A DNA stretch of 64,000 bases from Didymella arachidicola (Eukaryota > Ascomycota > Dothideomycetes > Pleosporales > Didymellaceae): the NCBI GenBank assembly GCA_016630955.3, contig CM049985.1:2046001-2110000 (forward strand), in the 5' to 3' direction. A model generated the notes under the pieces. The model was given only the letters and a program-made list of their open reading frames with translations, was not told the DNA's origin and made no database searches. The position numbers and the translations under genes are program-made. Numbering within the stretch: the first letter of the stretch is position 1; each line of letters opens with the position of its first letter. Positions 10,537 through 22,559 of the stretch are shown piece by piece.

Positions 10537-11348
10537 ACATTTGCAAGATCTCACTGACTGTCATTTCCTGGATATTTTTGCATACTCTGGTCTTCGTTGC
10601 AAGCGACTCGGTTTGATATCCACGAGCCATGCTGCTCGACATGTAAGTTTTGGGTGATAGATGGAGCGAAGCATTCTTTAGAGAAAGAGGCCGGCAAGCC
10701 TCAGCATTGTAGCGGTATGAGCGCGTCTGAGACGGTGGTTCGATTGTCAATAAAAGCTGTTCTGATCTCATTGTTTCGACATCGGACTAGGGTGATCTAC
10801 CGGCCTTTTTGACACGGATGGCAGTTGTAGCCTACGCACTTGCTTAACCAAGATGTCTGCAGCGCGTCTCCCCAACATTTTTTTCGCTCCAAGTATTCTC
10901 GCCATCCCTTTGCAGATGCGTCGAACACGAAACAAACACGAGTACGTCAGCTTTCTCGTAAGAATAAAGGCCAGGTGTCAGCAAGTTCCCCCCTATAGAT
11001 GCGCTAGGCGAATGCAGCTCCCCCGAACCATAGAAACTATTTCGGGAACCTAGCAATTGATCTCCCTACCGCACCGCAGGGTCCGTCAGACGTTGCTCTT
11101 CACCGTGGGCATTTTCTATGCTCGCAATTCTTTTGGGGCTCTTCTTCTCTTTCACTTCTTAGGTCTGTTGTTTCTTCGCAGCAGACGTTACGCAGGCTTG
11201 TGAGACAGCCTTATCCGAGCATCAAGTCCAGCTCACGTTACGCACCCCTCGCAGCTGCCCTCGAACCAGCCACGCATCCTCTCTTGATATTGTCCACCGC
11301 GGACACAACCACACCGGTTACTAGTATATTCGAGCTTTCTACATCAAC
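10537..11348. other. Intergenic: transporter 3' flank and PMT2 promoter
   Basis: About 810 bp between tandem plus-strand genes. An AATAAA lies at 10749-10754. The PMT2 promoter and leader must lie toward 11348. No coding ORF of substance is seen. Confidence 0.55.
10749..10754 (+). terminator. Candidate poly(A) signal AATAAA for the sugar transporter
   Basis: Exact AATAAA 213 bp after the transporter stop. Fungal poly(A) signals are loose, so this is only a candidate. Confidence 0.35.
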
Positions 11349-13713
11349 ATGGCGACAGCGCGTACAACAGGCGCCGACGCGCAGGCGGAGGAGCTGCGGA
11401 GGAGAAATGTAGCTGGCCAGACAGCATCGCCAGCCGCGAACACAACGCAAATCAAGGACAAGTCCAAGGAGAAGGTGCGCATCCCGTCAAAGCGAGGATC
11501 AATGATGAATAGACTAGCTGATAACTTCTAGCCATTCGAGCTCCTTGCCTTCCTCGACGAGTACGAGTTCATCTGGGCCCCGCTCATCTTCACGGCGCTC
11601 GCTTTCTTCACGCGCATGTACAAGATTGGTCTTTCGCCAATTGTCACCTGGGACGAAGCTCAGTAAGAAGAACGATACAACATCATGTCGTATACTGACT
11701 AGAAACAGCTTTGGCAAGTTCGGTTCCCATTACCTCAAGCGCGAATTCTACTTCGATGTCCACCCTCCTCTCGGCAAGATGCTCGTCGGTCTTTCTGGCT
11801 ACCTCGCAGGATACAACGGATCATTCGAATTCAAATCTGGTGAAACATACCCGCCGGAGCTGAACTACACCTTCATGCGCCTCTTCAACGCGGTGTTTGG
11901 CGCTGTCTGCGTTCCTCTGGCCTACTTCACCGCGAAAGAATTGAATTTTCGCAGGCCCACCGTCTGGTTCGTCACCCTGGCTGTTCTCTGCGAGAACTCG
12001 TACACCACGATCAGCCGCTTCATTCTGCTCGACTCTATGCTTCTCTGCTTCACCTTCACCACCGTCTTCTGTTGGTCCAAGTTTCACCGTCAGCAGCACG
12101 ACCCTTTCTCTCCCGAATGGGGTCTGTGGCTGATGCTGACCGGTGTCTCTATCGGATGCGTATGCAGTGTCAAGTGGGTTGGTTTCTTTGTCACTGCTCT
12201 GGTCGGTCTGTACACTATTGAGGATCTCTGGAACAAGTTCGGCGACCTCAAGATGCCCAAGGTACGGCTCACACACGGAATATGTGAAATCTAAAACTAA
12301 CTGATATAGATGGAGCTTGTCACCCACCTTGCCTTCCGAGTTTTCGGTCTCATCCTGATTCCCCTCGCCGTCTACACCTTCTCCTTCTACCTCCACTTCT
12401 TGATCCTCGAGAACAGCGGTCCTGGTGACGCACAAATGAGCTCGCTCTTCCAGGCCAACCTGCGCGGAACCGAAGTCGGAAAGAACAGCCCTCTCGAGAT
12501 CGCATACGGCTCACGCGCCACGTTGAAGAACATGGGTTACGGAGGAGGTCTGCTTCACTCTCACGTCCAGACTTACCCCGAGGGCTCGACACAGCAGCAG
12601 ATTACTTGCTACCACCACAAGGATGCCAACAATGACTGGTTCTTCTACCCCAACCGCCACGAGGTTCCTTTTGAGGCTGATGAAGAACTCCGCTTTCCCG
12701 GCAACGGCGATGTCATTCGTCTCATTCATGCTCAGACTGGCCGCAATCTCCACTCGCACACCGTCGCTGCTCCCGTCACCAAGGCCGACTACGAAGTCTC
12801 CTGTTATGGCAATACTACTGTCGGTGACACCAAGGATCACTGGGTTGTTGAAGTCGTTCGCGACGCCGCTTCAAGGGACCACTCCAGGATTCGCACTCTC
12901 ACAACCGCTCTGCGCTTCAAGCACAAGGACCTTGGTTGCTATCTCCGCGCTGGAAATGTAAACCTACCCCAGTGGGGCTTCAAGCAGATCGAGACCACAT
13001 GCGTCAAGCAGAACAACCCTCGCGATGTCTACACTCACTGGAACGTCGAGAGCCACACCAACGAGAAGCTGCCTCCTGGCAACCCCGGTGACTACAAGTC
13101 TCCTTTCTTCCAGGACTTTATCCACCTCAATGTTGCCATGATGACTTCCAACAATGCCCTCGTTCCCGACCCAGACAAGCAGGATGACCTCGCGTCTGCT
13201 TTCTGGCAGTGGCCCATCCTGCATGTCGGCCTCCGTATGTGCGGCTGGAACGATGACATCGTCAAGTATTTCCTTCTCGGTAACCCCTTCGTCTACTGGG
13301 GTAGTACAGCCAGTCTTGGCATCTTCGGTCTCATTGTCTTGTTCTACGTTGTTCGTTGGCAGCGCGGCTACAACGACCTGAAGCAGACTGAGATCGACCA
13401 GATCCACTACTCTGGCATCTATCCTGTCGTTGGCTGGGTCCTGCACTACCTTCCCTTCATGGCCATGGGTCGTGTCACCTATGTCCACCACTACTACCCT
13501 GCGCTATGGTTCGCAATCCTGACCATGGGTTTCTGCCTTGACTTCACAACGAGGAACCTGAACAAGCAACTCCGTTGGGGTATCTTTGCTGTTTTGTATG
13601 CAGTCATCATTGGCCTGTACTGGCTGTTCCGCGCGATTTCGTTCGGTATGGTCGGTCCCAGCAGCCAGTGGAAGCACCTCAAGTGGTTCGAGAGCTGGAG
13701 GATCACCGATTAG
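11349..13713 (+). CDS. PMT2: Dolichyl-phosphate-mannose protein O-mannosyltransferase, PMT2 subfamily
   Basis: Four exons (11349-11474, 11532-11662, 11709-12261, 12310-13713) give 737 aa, the usual PMT2 length. The enzyme transfers mannose from dolichyl-phosphate-mannose to Ser/Thr of secretory proteins in the ER membrane. The N-terminal catalytic DE pair is visible at residues 83-84 in IVTWDEAHFGKF, followed by YFDVHPPLGKML. Hydrophobic segments continue to YTFSFYLHFLILENSGPGD. The luminal MIR repeats follow (LHSHVQTYPEGSTQQQITCY, RNLHSHTVAAPVTKADYEVSCYG). The C-terminal transmembrane block contains the conserved MGRVTYVHHYYPALWFA. In-frame stops just after codon 42 are removed by the 57-nt first intron GTGCGC..TTCTAG. 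With the GT32, ENGase and KDEL-receptor genes it adds to the secretory theme. Confidence 0.96.
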
Positions 13714-14211
13714 ATATCTGGAACATCTGCAGTGATTCCGGGAAGAAGTCTGCGCAGCGTGGCAGGCGACGAGTGTAACAATACTTTTTACTTGCGTTGC
13801 GACTTACAAACATCATTTCTTTGCTACATCTAGGGATCAGGAAAGAATGCGTGCGTCTGATTGACGACCTGGCTGCTTTGCAAGGTGTTGGTAGGGGGAA
13901 CGAATTAGAATCTAGCATCGCTCTTATAGTGTTATGACGAGCCCTGATATACACCGTTACCAGCTCTTGCGACTGCTTCATTCCAGCTGTCTTCTCTTAA
14001 GCTCATCACCACTCCACACAGCTGCAGAGGGCGAGGACAGCAGTGATCGAAATCGGATAAGGAAAGCAGCACAGGAAAGCCGACCTTTGACCTTGATGTG
14101 GGGCGTTAGGCCGTGTGGGGCAGGCGCGTCGCGTGAAGCACGCGTCTTCCTCTACTTCATGCTAACATCTATTGATCGAGCAGCAGAGCATACACTGCCC
14201 AACCGAACAAA
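13714..14211. other. Intergenic: PMT2 3' flank and RNH201 promoter
   Basis: About 500 bp between tandem plus-strand genes. Nothing beyond expected untranslated and promoter sequence is seen. Confidence 0.5.
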
Positions 14212-15296
14212 ATGGCCGACTTGATAGAAGATGTGGAGATGGACACGCAAGACCTTGAGCAGGAGACCCCACCAGACAACGTCTTCATTGCCCCTTCAAT
14301 TTACAAAGACGACATCCTCACCGGCAAATCATATTCCCACTTCTCGCCCATACCGCAGCAGATCGCCGACGACATGACCACTGAGTGCGTCTTGGGTGTC
14401 GATGAAGCTGGACGAGGTCCTGTTCTAGGTAATTGGCTGAAATTGAGGGCTGCTCTGTAGCACAACTCACCACAGCAGGTCCCATGGTATACGCCCTCTT
14501 CTACCTTCCACTCCCGGTCCACCACGCTCTCCTCGCCGAGACGCATCATTTTGATGACTCGAAAGTCCTCACGCCCGAGGTCCGCTCGAACCTCATGCGC
14601 ACCCTCTGCACGCCCAGCACCGACCTCCACGCCGCCGGCGGATGGGCGACACGCTCGCTCTCCGCTCAAGACATCTCCGCGCACATGCTCTCACCGAACC
14701 AATACAACCTCAACGCGCAAGCCATGGACGCAACAATCGACCTGATCAAGGGTGTTCTCGAGCGTGGCGTGAACGTTAAAGAGATCTACATTGACACAAT
14801 CGGCAAGCCCGAAGTCTACCAGAAGAAGCTCGAGCGCATCTGGCCCACGATTTCAATCACTGTAGCAAAGAAGGCAGACAGTTTGTACCCTGTTGTTAGC
14901 GCTGCGTCGGTTTGCGCAAAAGTCACTAGAGATGCGGCCCTGGAAGTGTGCTATGAGCCTTACCACACGTCTGAAGAAGCTGCCGCGCACACAAAGAACG
15001 GAGGCGATGCCAAAATATCATGGGGATCAGGATATCCTGGTGATACACGCACTAGTACGTGGCTGAAGGCCAACATGGATCCTGTGTTTGGGTGGGGCAA
15101 CGAGTGTCGGTTTAGCTGGGGCACAGCGAAGGAGCTGCTCGAGGGCAAGAAAGCGGAACTCAGCGTTGACTGGCCGGTCGAGGATGACGGGGATGACATG
15201 CGCATGACTGATTTTCTCAGTGGTGGCGAAAAGAAGGGCAATGAGCTTGTGGAGTGGTTTGGCAAGAGAGTCACGGTCGAGATGGAAGCTTTCTGA
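14212..15296 (+). CDS. RNH201: Ribonuclease H2 catalytic subunit A
   Basis: Two exons (14212-14428, 14479-15296) give 344 aa. RNase H2A cleaves RNA in RNA/DNA hybrids and removes ribonucleotides misincorporated into nuclear DNA, acting with the B and C subunits. The family motif VDEAGRGPVLGP (catalytic D64, E65) spans the intron: exon 1 ends in VL and exon 2 restores GPMVYA. Further active-site blocks are FDDSKVLT, IYIDTIGKP and KKADSLYPVVSAASVCAKVTRD. The conserved GSGYPGDTRTSTWLK and FSWGTAKELL segments follow. The C-terminal 50 residues are acidic, then end in a short basic segment. The first ATG after the leader was chosen; the preceding bases AACAAA suit a fungal start. Confidence 0.96.
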
Positions 15297-15943
15297 GCAC
15301 ATGAGCGTACGCGTCTCAATCGACACAGCACACGGCGGGCATCTGCACAAGCAGAAAGATCCAAACCAGCCGCGGAAGTGGACCCTGTCGATCTCGGTGT
15401 TCATGAGCGATTCCACTGGGGGTCCGCGGGTTTCGGTCTTGCACACCTCGCGTAGCTAGACCTTGATCCCCGGTCCATCAACCCCGAAGCCACTCCAACT
15501 CCACTGCGTAGTCGACCAAAATACCCGGACATTACTGCACGCGGCAATCTGCGTACCTGCAGAACGAGCGCAAGGCTATCTGCAGTCTCCGGTAATGCAG
15601 ATCAGCGGGCCCGGGTCGGGGATGAAAGAGTCGGCAAGAGCAGCATGGGACATAAGTAGTCTTGCAGCGTCCGAATGCGAGGCTGTTTCAAACTTGCATG
15701 TGCCAGCGCTCGATACATTGTTACGACATTTGAAGGCCTATCGTTCACATTGTCGTCCTGGACTTCGAGCGCGTGTACGACGCTGGCGCCACGTCACTCT
15801 TGTTATTGTCTTCAAACAACGTTGCGTATCAACACGTACTATCTCGGAAACACATATTTACTGCCATCTTCGACACAATCTTCCTCGACACAACCTCCCT
15901 CAACACAACCTCTCTGCACATCACCCCATCCACCCCAAGAGCA
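15297..15943. other. Intergenic: RNH201 3' flank and leader of next gene
   Basis: About 650 bp. It contains an imperfect repeat of about 15 bp (CTCGACACAACCTCC-like) around 15868-15918, immediately 5' of the next start codon. The reading frame upstream of 15944 is open but has no strong coding character, so I place the start at the ATG at 15944. Confidence 0.5.
15868..15918. repeat. Imperfect ~15-bp tandem repeat in a gene leader
   Basis: Three or so units resembling TTCCTCGACACAACC in a pyrimidine-rich stretch just before the ATG at 15944. Probably part of the 5' UTR of the unknown gene. Confidence 0.55.
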
Positions 15944-16963
15944 ATGCCATTCTTCACCCCCCACACCCGCAAACCCCACCCAGTCTTCGCCGGCCTAGAC
16001 GACCCATTCAACTTCCCCACAACCAAAATGCGATACACCACGCGCCCAGCCTCCCCCGCATCAACCACAGACTCAGGCTACTTCAGCAACAACGACGACG
16101 CCGCCCCGCCAAGTCCGAAGGCGCACATCCCGCCCAAGAACAGGCGGCAGCTGCACAGGCACTCAGGCGTACAGACCCACGAGGCTGCGCGGCGGGCGGG
16201 CGACGGCGCGGAGGAGCGCGGACTGGCAATCAGTCTTGAGAGAGGGAGGGGGTGGAGACCAGATCCGAAGCGCACGTTTACTGGGATGAATATGAACATC
16301 GATGCCCCTCGGAGGGAAAAGGAAAAGGAAACGTGGTACACGACGCGGCTCTACTCCAGCACGACACCGAAACGGGACATGACGGCGTTGCAGAGGAGTA
16401 TGGCGCCTACGCTGCGCCGCGCGTCGCTATCGTTACTACGCACGCCCACTCCGCACGCGAGCAACGCCCCAGCCCCAGACCCAAAGCAGAGGGTCGCGGA
16501 GAGAAATGCTCCGCGCGGCAGACGACGTGTATCCTCGCGTGATGAAATCGCGCCGTGTAAGCTGGTGCTGAGGAGTCCGAGGAATAGATCGCCCACGCCC
16601 ATGGGTATACCGAATACCAGCGTGAGCCAGCCTGCGCCTACGCCGCTGCGGATTCGGATCGGGGCGAGTGCGAGCGCGGAGAGTGTGCGGAGGAGATGGG
16701 TCTCGGGGTCTGAGGATGAGGAGGAGGAGGAGGGCGGTGACGAGAGTTTTGACTTTGGGTTCGAGAGTGGGGTCTGGAGGGCGAGCGAGGCGCGGCGGGG
16801 ACGTGTTGATGTGGAGGGTAAGAGCGATGCGGAGTCGATTGAGAATGCGGCGTTTGGGGGGCTGGGCGGGGTGATACTTGCGCAGACGGGGCTGGTTGCG
16901 AGGGCGCAGAGGGTGCGGGTGCGGGTGCGGAGTCCTGGGCTGGCGAGGAGGGCGGGGATGTAG
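15944..16963 (+). CDS. Unknown Arg/Ser/Pro-rich protein, 339 aa
   Basis: I do not recognise a family. The frame runs uninterrupted from the ATG at 15944 to the TAG at 16961-16963. The protein looks largely disordered. It starts MPFFTPHTRKPHPVFAGLDDPF, continues with Ser/Pro-rich and basic stretches, and has an acidic block (SEDEEEEEGGDESFDFGFESG) at about residues 260-280. It ends with a glycine run and an arginine-rich tail, RVRVRVRSPGLARRAGM. No membrane segment, signal peptide or zinc motif is visible. Base composition is GC-rich at third positions, which also opens long frames on the other strand (16351-17040), so the call is not certain. The N-terminal style suggests a nuclear or cytoskeleton-associated fungal protein, but that is a guess. 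Confidence 0.6.
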   Translation: MPFFTPHTRKPHPVFAGLDDPFNFPTTKMRYTTRPASPASTTDSGYFSNNDDAAPPSPKAHIPPKNRRQLHRHSGVQTHEAARRAGDGAEERGLAISLERGRGWRPDPKRTFTGMNMNIDAPRREKEKETWYTTRLYSSTTPKRDMTALQRSMAPTLRRASLSLLRTPTPHASNAPAPDPKQRVAERNAPRGRRRVSSRDEIAPCKLVLRSPRNRSPTPMGIPNTSVSQPAPTPLRIRIGASASAESVRRRWVSGSEDEEEEEGGDESFDFGFESGVWRASEARRGRVDVEGKSDAESIENAAFGGLGGVILAQTGLVARAQRVRVRVRSPGLARRAGM

Positions 16964-17374
16964 ACTTCAGGGGAAACGATGTGTGGAGAGCGGGCGTTGA
17001 CACGGTGGGAGCCTAGCTGATGTGATGTGTACATATGCAAGATGCAGCGAGGCTATACTATACTATACTATCGTGCTCAACACTCTTGTCCATGCAATGT
17101 GCTTCTCGCCGCCACCCAGCCAGAGATGAGTCTAGTACTCGCTCAGCCTCAACCTCCTCCCGACATTCCTCCTCACCACATCGCGGTCGACTGCTGGTTC
17201 GGCAGCCTCGTGCTGGCGGTTCGCATGGAGCGCCTGGCGCAGCATGCCGGCGTCGAAGAATCCGTCTAAGAAAGGAAATCAGCAATGAAATATATTGGGC
17301 CGCAGACAACCAAAAAAAAAAAGGGGGGGTGAACGAAGGATGCAGTGCAAACAATGCAGTGGTGCAGAACAGTA
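16964..17374. other. Intergenic between convergent genes
   Basis: About 410 bp between two stop codons, expected to hold both 3' UTRs. It contains a short TATAC repeat near 17054-17071 and an A11/G7 homopolymer junction at 17312-17329. No gene is seen. Confidence 0.6.
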
Positions 17375-20029
17375 TCATGAAGCGTAGAACATGGGTCTCT
17401 TAGCCGTGCTAGGCGCTCGGCTCGTCCGCGTCTTGATCACAGGCGTAGTGACCCGCGGACTGCTGACGAACACTGCCATCAACGGCTTAAAAGGGGGCGA
17501 GTGCGGGGGCGTCGGGGGCAGATACAAGGGCAAAGAGGGTGCGTTGGGCACTCTCGAGGAAATACAATCCAAGTCGAGGGAAGGAGGGGAGGGAGGAAGG
17601 GTTGCAGGAGGAAGGGGAGCCCTACATCCACCGAGACCGTCGTCGTCGTCGTCGTCATCCACGATGCTTTCTGCAGGCGTCGCATTCTTGCCGGCTTCCA
17701 AAAGGATGTTTCTGCCGCGGGTCTTTAGGCGGCCGGCTGTTGGTCGGGCTTCTGCTTCGCGGGCGCGAGAGGCGGTCTTATCTGCGCTGGTGCCCCGGCG
17801 CTTGATCTGGCGTAGGAGCTTGCGGACTTCGAGGAAGTAGGATTCTAGAGCTTCGATGTAGCGCGATGTTTGGCGGTGCTTGGACGATGCGCAGATGGAG
17901 ATTGAACCGTCTTTGATGATGTAGCCAATACCGAAGCCGTCTGCTGACGTTGGGCCGAAGCCAAACTGGCGCAGTGAAGGGTTGCCGCAGTTGGATGTGG
18001 ACAGAATAGTGGTGTTGATCTTGTCCCAGCCGCCATCTGCAAAGAGCGCAGGCATCGAGTGCTGTACTGGTGCAGGTGGCGAGCTGGAAATGCTGCCATT
18101 TTCAGACATGACCGAGTTGCGATTGGGAGACGCAACGCCGTCAGGGCTGGAAGGGCGTGTCGAGTCCCAACCGTCGCTGCTGGCTGCCTCTGCGCCGTCT
18201 TCGTCAATGGCACGCTGCCAAATACAGTAGAGGGCGTAAAGATGGCGATCATGTCCTTGGGCTTTGGCACAGACCTTGGTGTTCTCGGTGTGCTTTTGGC
18301 ACGCTTTACGAAGCGCATCGATCTTCTCAGCTGCTGGATTCTCGCCCCAGAAGGTCTTCAAAAAGTCGACCGACTCTTCTGTGACTGACCTGATGGCTTC
18401 TGTTCGGCCGTGGTAGAACATCTTTGTCATAGCTGGCTCGTAGACGCACTCCACTCTACCGTAGAGACCGTAATAGGCAGCTTGGAACGCCATCTGCACG
18501 AAAGCATCAGGCGAGAATCCCATGGACGTCATGAAGTTCTTTCCGTAATGAGGGAACTCAAGAGTCGCGAACTCGTTCTGCTGGATGAGATCTGCAAGAC
18601 GGGTCTCAGCAAAGCGAAGTGCGGTGCTCAACTCTGGAACCATGTCCCACTCCAGCTTGTGAGGCGTAGTCTGAACGTCGCCAAAGCTATCTGGGTCTCG
18701 CTTCGCAGGGTCAGGACTCTGAGTAGCCCACAAGCTCGGCGCACTGCCGTTGATCGTTCGTGCGAATCGCAGGATGGTGTCTGTGTATACGTCTGAGGCG
18801 AATCGTAGAACAGTGTGACCGTCGACACCAGTATGTTCGAAGTTGATCCCTGCACTTCCGTTCTTGCACACGATGATCTGCAGCTTGTCGTACCAGCGAT
18901 TTGTGCAGGTGCCGATTTGCACGCCCTTTTCGACCTTGCTTGTTCCACAGAGCATGTTCATGCAGAGATCTGCGCCGTTCTGTGGCTCCGTGTAGTCAAG
19001 ACAAAGGATGAACAGCGCCGAGTCGACAATGTTCAAGCTGTCTGAGTTGTTCGAGCCTTCTTCTCTATGCAACACATCCCTAAGTCCAGACCAGATTTTT
19101 CGATTTTCCGTGCTCAGGACACCCAACGCACTCCTCGCAGCTTCCTGGATGGGGACGTCTTGCGCGTCTTCCACGATGGACTGTAGGTTCAGCGTGATGT
19201 CTTTCTCAGTCATGATGAGGTCGTTGTTGTCATCGAGAACATCAAACCAATAGAATTGGCCGTGGCACATGACAACGATGTGCTTCGATGTAGGATCTTG
19301 TCCAATCTGACATCCATTCTCCGTAGGGATTCGGGCTGTTCCAAACAACCTCGAATATTGGTACATACACAGAGGCTGGCCTCGGACCGTGTCTGGCGGT
19401 AGTTCTTCCAGCCGTACAGCCCGAACAAACGAGAGGGCTGAGACGACGAGCGAGGCCGCACGCGTAACCTGATTGTTACGAGCGGGCGTGGGGTCATCTT
19501 CGAGCAGGAAGAAGGGGTTGAGGTTGAGCACAACGGGGTTGTCAAAGTTCAGGTACGAGTCATACCCTGTGTGATGTCAGCTTCTTTCGTTCTTGAAACA
19601 GATGTTACTTTACTCGGTATGAGACTCACAGAACTGTTCAATGTAATTTGCCTTTCCACTTGCGTACTTTTTCAGTTTCTCTTGAAGCACAGCTCCGTCC
19701 GCTTTGAGGAAGTCTTCTACTGCATGCTGACTGTCATTGTGCTCTTTAGCCGACTGCAGTGGCTTGAGCGCAGCCAGGTACTTCTTGCATGAGGAGTCTA
19801 GCTCTGGGATGGGTAGTTTCGGGAGCTTGTCTTGAGAAGCGAATGTGATGCCTGGCTTTGAGTTTGGGTTTGTAGAGTTGGCCAAAGGTGCTTTTGCTTC
19901 GGCGGAGAAGGCGTTTTGCGACTCCTTTGCTGCCTCCATGGACCGTCCAGAGCCGTTGGTGGTAGACATGGTGGCGGTCGCCAGGGATTGGTTTAGGGAT
20001 GATGGTTTTGTGAAGGTGCGAGCTGCCAT
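17375..20029 (-). CDS. facC: Carnitine O-acetyltransferase, FacC/YAT type
   Basis: Two exons (20029-19630, 19566-17375) give 863 aa. It moves acetyl groups between CoA and carnitine so that acetyl units can cross compartments, needed on acetate and fatty acids. Family blocks are LPKLPIPELDSSCKKYL at the N-terminus, NPFFLLEDDP, NRWYDKLQIIVCKNG, and the active-site histidine in FEHTGVDGHTVLRF. The last matches the yeast Yat/Aspergillus FacC (cytosolic) branch better than the mitochondrial/peroxisomal Cat2/AcuJ branch; I hold this subtype at about 0.7. The C-terminus lacks a PTS1 tripeptide (ends FYAS). From about residue 730 the protein is low complexity (seven aspartates, then proline-rich), which may hide an unmodelled intron. 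The N-terminal 30 residues lack acids and have a second Met (MSTTNG). Confidence 0.92.
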
Positions 20030-21194
20030 GGTGGTTCGTCAGTCAAGCGTGGAGGGGACAGACGGAGGTGCAGATGTTGAGAAGCCGCAAGGCACTACGG
20101 TAGAAGTAGTGACAGTCCTGAAGACAGTAGGCCGGCATGAGGACAGGAGCTATTCGCGAGGGCGACGACAGGGTGGGCATGAGAGGTTCTTATGAACAAA
20201 TGGACGAAAGGGGATAGGGTGGGCTGTGTGGAGACGCCTGACGACAAACATGTGAAGTGCCCGGGCGAAACCTCGTTGCAGGTAGGGTGATCCAAGACGC
20301 TCATGTAGCCGGCCGCTAACACGGAAAATGACCGGCATGATGGTGACTGACCCGACGAGCTAAGGCTAGGAAACGCATATACAAGGAGATGCAACTTACT
20401 CGGTAGCGCCAAGCTCTAGACGGGCTGCAGATGATGAGAAGCACCGATTCAAGACAAAGGCCGGGGCTGTGACTGCTGGGTCAGTGTGGACTGCGGTATG
20501 TACTTACTACGCTGCTGTGGGTATCGTGACGGCTCCCAAGCAGATGAACAGCAAGGATAAAGCGCCGGACAGGCAGTATTATCGCGGCAAAAGCTGATGC
20601 AAGTTGGACAATCTCGGCCAGGAGGAGACGGAGCCCGCATATGGCTGCCCCGAGGTGGTTGTGATTACCAGCAGGGTACACGGACGAGTGGAAGTGGTGT
20701 TTAACGATGATGCAGCGTCACCAACGCGGGCCTGGGTCGCCGGCTAATGGCCAGACGAATGTCGCGGAGCTGCCGGTGCGACGGGAGGGCAGCAAGAGCA
20801 GCATGGCGGGGCTGCAGCGTACAGCAGCTATGATTCTATAGTTCTATCATAATTCCAGTGCTGCATGCTTTGCTCGAGCCTCGTGCGGCCACGGCTCACG
20901 CGCCGATGTGACGCAAACGTCGATGCTGGCCGTCTGGTAGGGAGTAACCGGGATGCGCTGGTTGGCTGCAGCTGTATCTGTACATTTGTGCCTACACAAT
21001 ACTGTAGCAAGCGGTCTTGGTAATTACGGGGTAGCAGTCCTGGGCCTGCGGGAGCTCATGGTGGTGGGGGGGGGGCTTGAGCTTGGGCTTGAGCTCGAGC
21101 CTCGAGCGTCGCGGCGACACGGAGGGACGACTTTCTCACTTGGCAGCGCCGCCCACATGCCCGCCCGCATGCCCGCCCGCAGTCGTCGAAGCCC
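20030..21194. other. Intergenic between divergent facC-type and RAD57 genes
   Basis: About 1.17 kb upstream of both flanking genes, so it carries two promoters. ORFs here are short and lack family content. A purine/pyrimidine-skewed stretch with a G10 run and GAGCTTG/GAGCTCG repeats lies at 21063-21106. Confidence 0.5.
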
Positions 21195-22559
21195 ATGACG
21201 GACCTGCTGCAGGTGCTGCCTGACTTTGAGACGCGGCCCTTTACGCACCTGCTGCCCTCGCTCGACAAGGCGCTCGTCACCACCAGCGACCTGCTCACCC
21301 TCGACGCGCAGCATGTCGCAAAGCGCGCCCAGCTGCCCGCCGGCGAGCTGAGGAAGCTGGTCGACGCCGTCGTGCCTGCGCTGCACCTCCAGCTCGGCCT
21401 CGGCGCTGGCGGCGAGACGGCGGCGGGCGATGCCTTCTCTGGCGCGTGGAAGGGCATCAGCACGCTGGACGAGCAGCTCGACGCGGCGCTGGGCGGCGGC
21501 GTCCCGCCCGGCTACCTCGTCGAGGTCACGGGCGAGAGGTACGCAAGGGGACGCCTGCCCGCAGAGAGAAACTGACTGACCTCGCCCAGCGGCGCCGGCA
21601 AGACGCAGTTGCTGCTCACCCTCCTGCTCGCCGTCCAGCTGCCCGCCCCGCGCGGCCTCTCCAAGACGGCCGTCTACATCTCCACCGAAGCCGTCCTTTC
21701 CACCACCCGCCTGGCCCAACTGCTCGCCGCGCACCCGGCACTCGAAACACTGTCGCCACAAGAGCGGCCCTCGCTGGCCAGGGTGCTGGCCATCCAGACC
21801 CCAGACCTCGAGTCGCAAGACCACATCCTCCGCTACCAGCTGCCCGTCGCCATCAAGAAGCACAAGGTCGGACTGGTCGTCCTCGACTCGGTCGCCGCCA
21901 ACTACCGCGCCGAGTTCGAGAAGAAGGGCGCCAGCAACGGCGCGGCCTCCATGGCCAAGCGCGGCACCCAGCTCGTGCAGCTCGGCGCCCTGCTGCGAGA
22001 GCTGGCGCGCACAGAAGGCATCGCAGTCGTTGTTGCCAACCAAGTCGCCGACCGCTTCACGAAGCCGCCCTCGGCGCCAAACTCGAACGCCGTCTCTCGC
22101 AACACGTCCACCAACAGCCAAGGCACCCGCGACAACACGCCCCAGCCCTCCAGCCCGGCGCAGTCCATGCCAGCCTCGCAGTTCGACGACAGTCTGCTTT
22201 TGTCCCCCGACCCACTGGCTCTTGACCACCAGCAGCGCTGGTTCACCGGCTGGGGCGACATTGCACACGACGCCCCGCACTCTCTCAAGACGCCGTCGCT
22301 GGGACTGGTCTGGACGAACCAGTTGGCGTGCCGGATCGCTCTGATCAAGAAGCCCGTGTTTGCCAACAGAGCGCCCCTCATCCACACAGTCAACGGCGAA
22401 GACCAGTGGAGCGAGCAGGAAGAGACACACATCTCCAAGTGGCAACGCTGGCTCAAGATTGTCTTCGCGCCGTGGACGCCGCCAACCGAGGGGAGGGGGC
22501 TGGAGTTTGAAATCACAAAGCAGGGCATCAGAGCCGTAGCCAAGGATGTGAAGCAATGA
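21195..22559 (+). CDS. RAD57: RecA-family recombination mediator, RAD57/XRCC3 type
   Basis: Two exons (21195-21538, 21590-22559) give 437 aa. Rad57 pairs with Rad55 to help Rad51 load on single-stranded DNA in homologous recombination. The Walker A motif GESGAGKT (residues 113-120) is split by the 51-nt intron and restored exactly by it. It is preceded by GISTLDEQLDAALGGGVPPGYLVEV and followed by TAVYISTEAV. Walker B is VGLVVLDSVAANYRAEF. VVVANQVADRF is the usual L2-side block. A Ser/Pro/Asn-rich insertion of about 60 residues comes next, then GLVWTNQLACRIAL, typical for fungal Rad57. It shares a divergent promoter region with the carnitine acetyltransferase gene and converges on the SDR gene, with 109 bp between the stops. 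Confidence 0.88.

Noticed and set aside
16351..17040. 229-codon minus frame over the unknown 339-aa gene
   Set aside because: It overlaps the plus frame almost fully. The plus frame has an ATG in a plausible leader context and the longer run, so I kept that one, but the choice is not certain.
21024..22556. 510-codon open frame on minus opposite RAD57
   Set aside because: It is antisense to a gene with intact Walker motifs; the Gly/Arg/Leu/Val-rich composition is what GC-rich third positions produce on the other strand. No family features.
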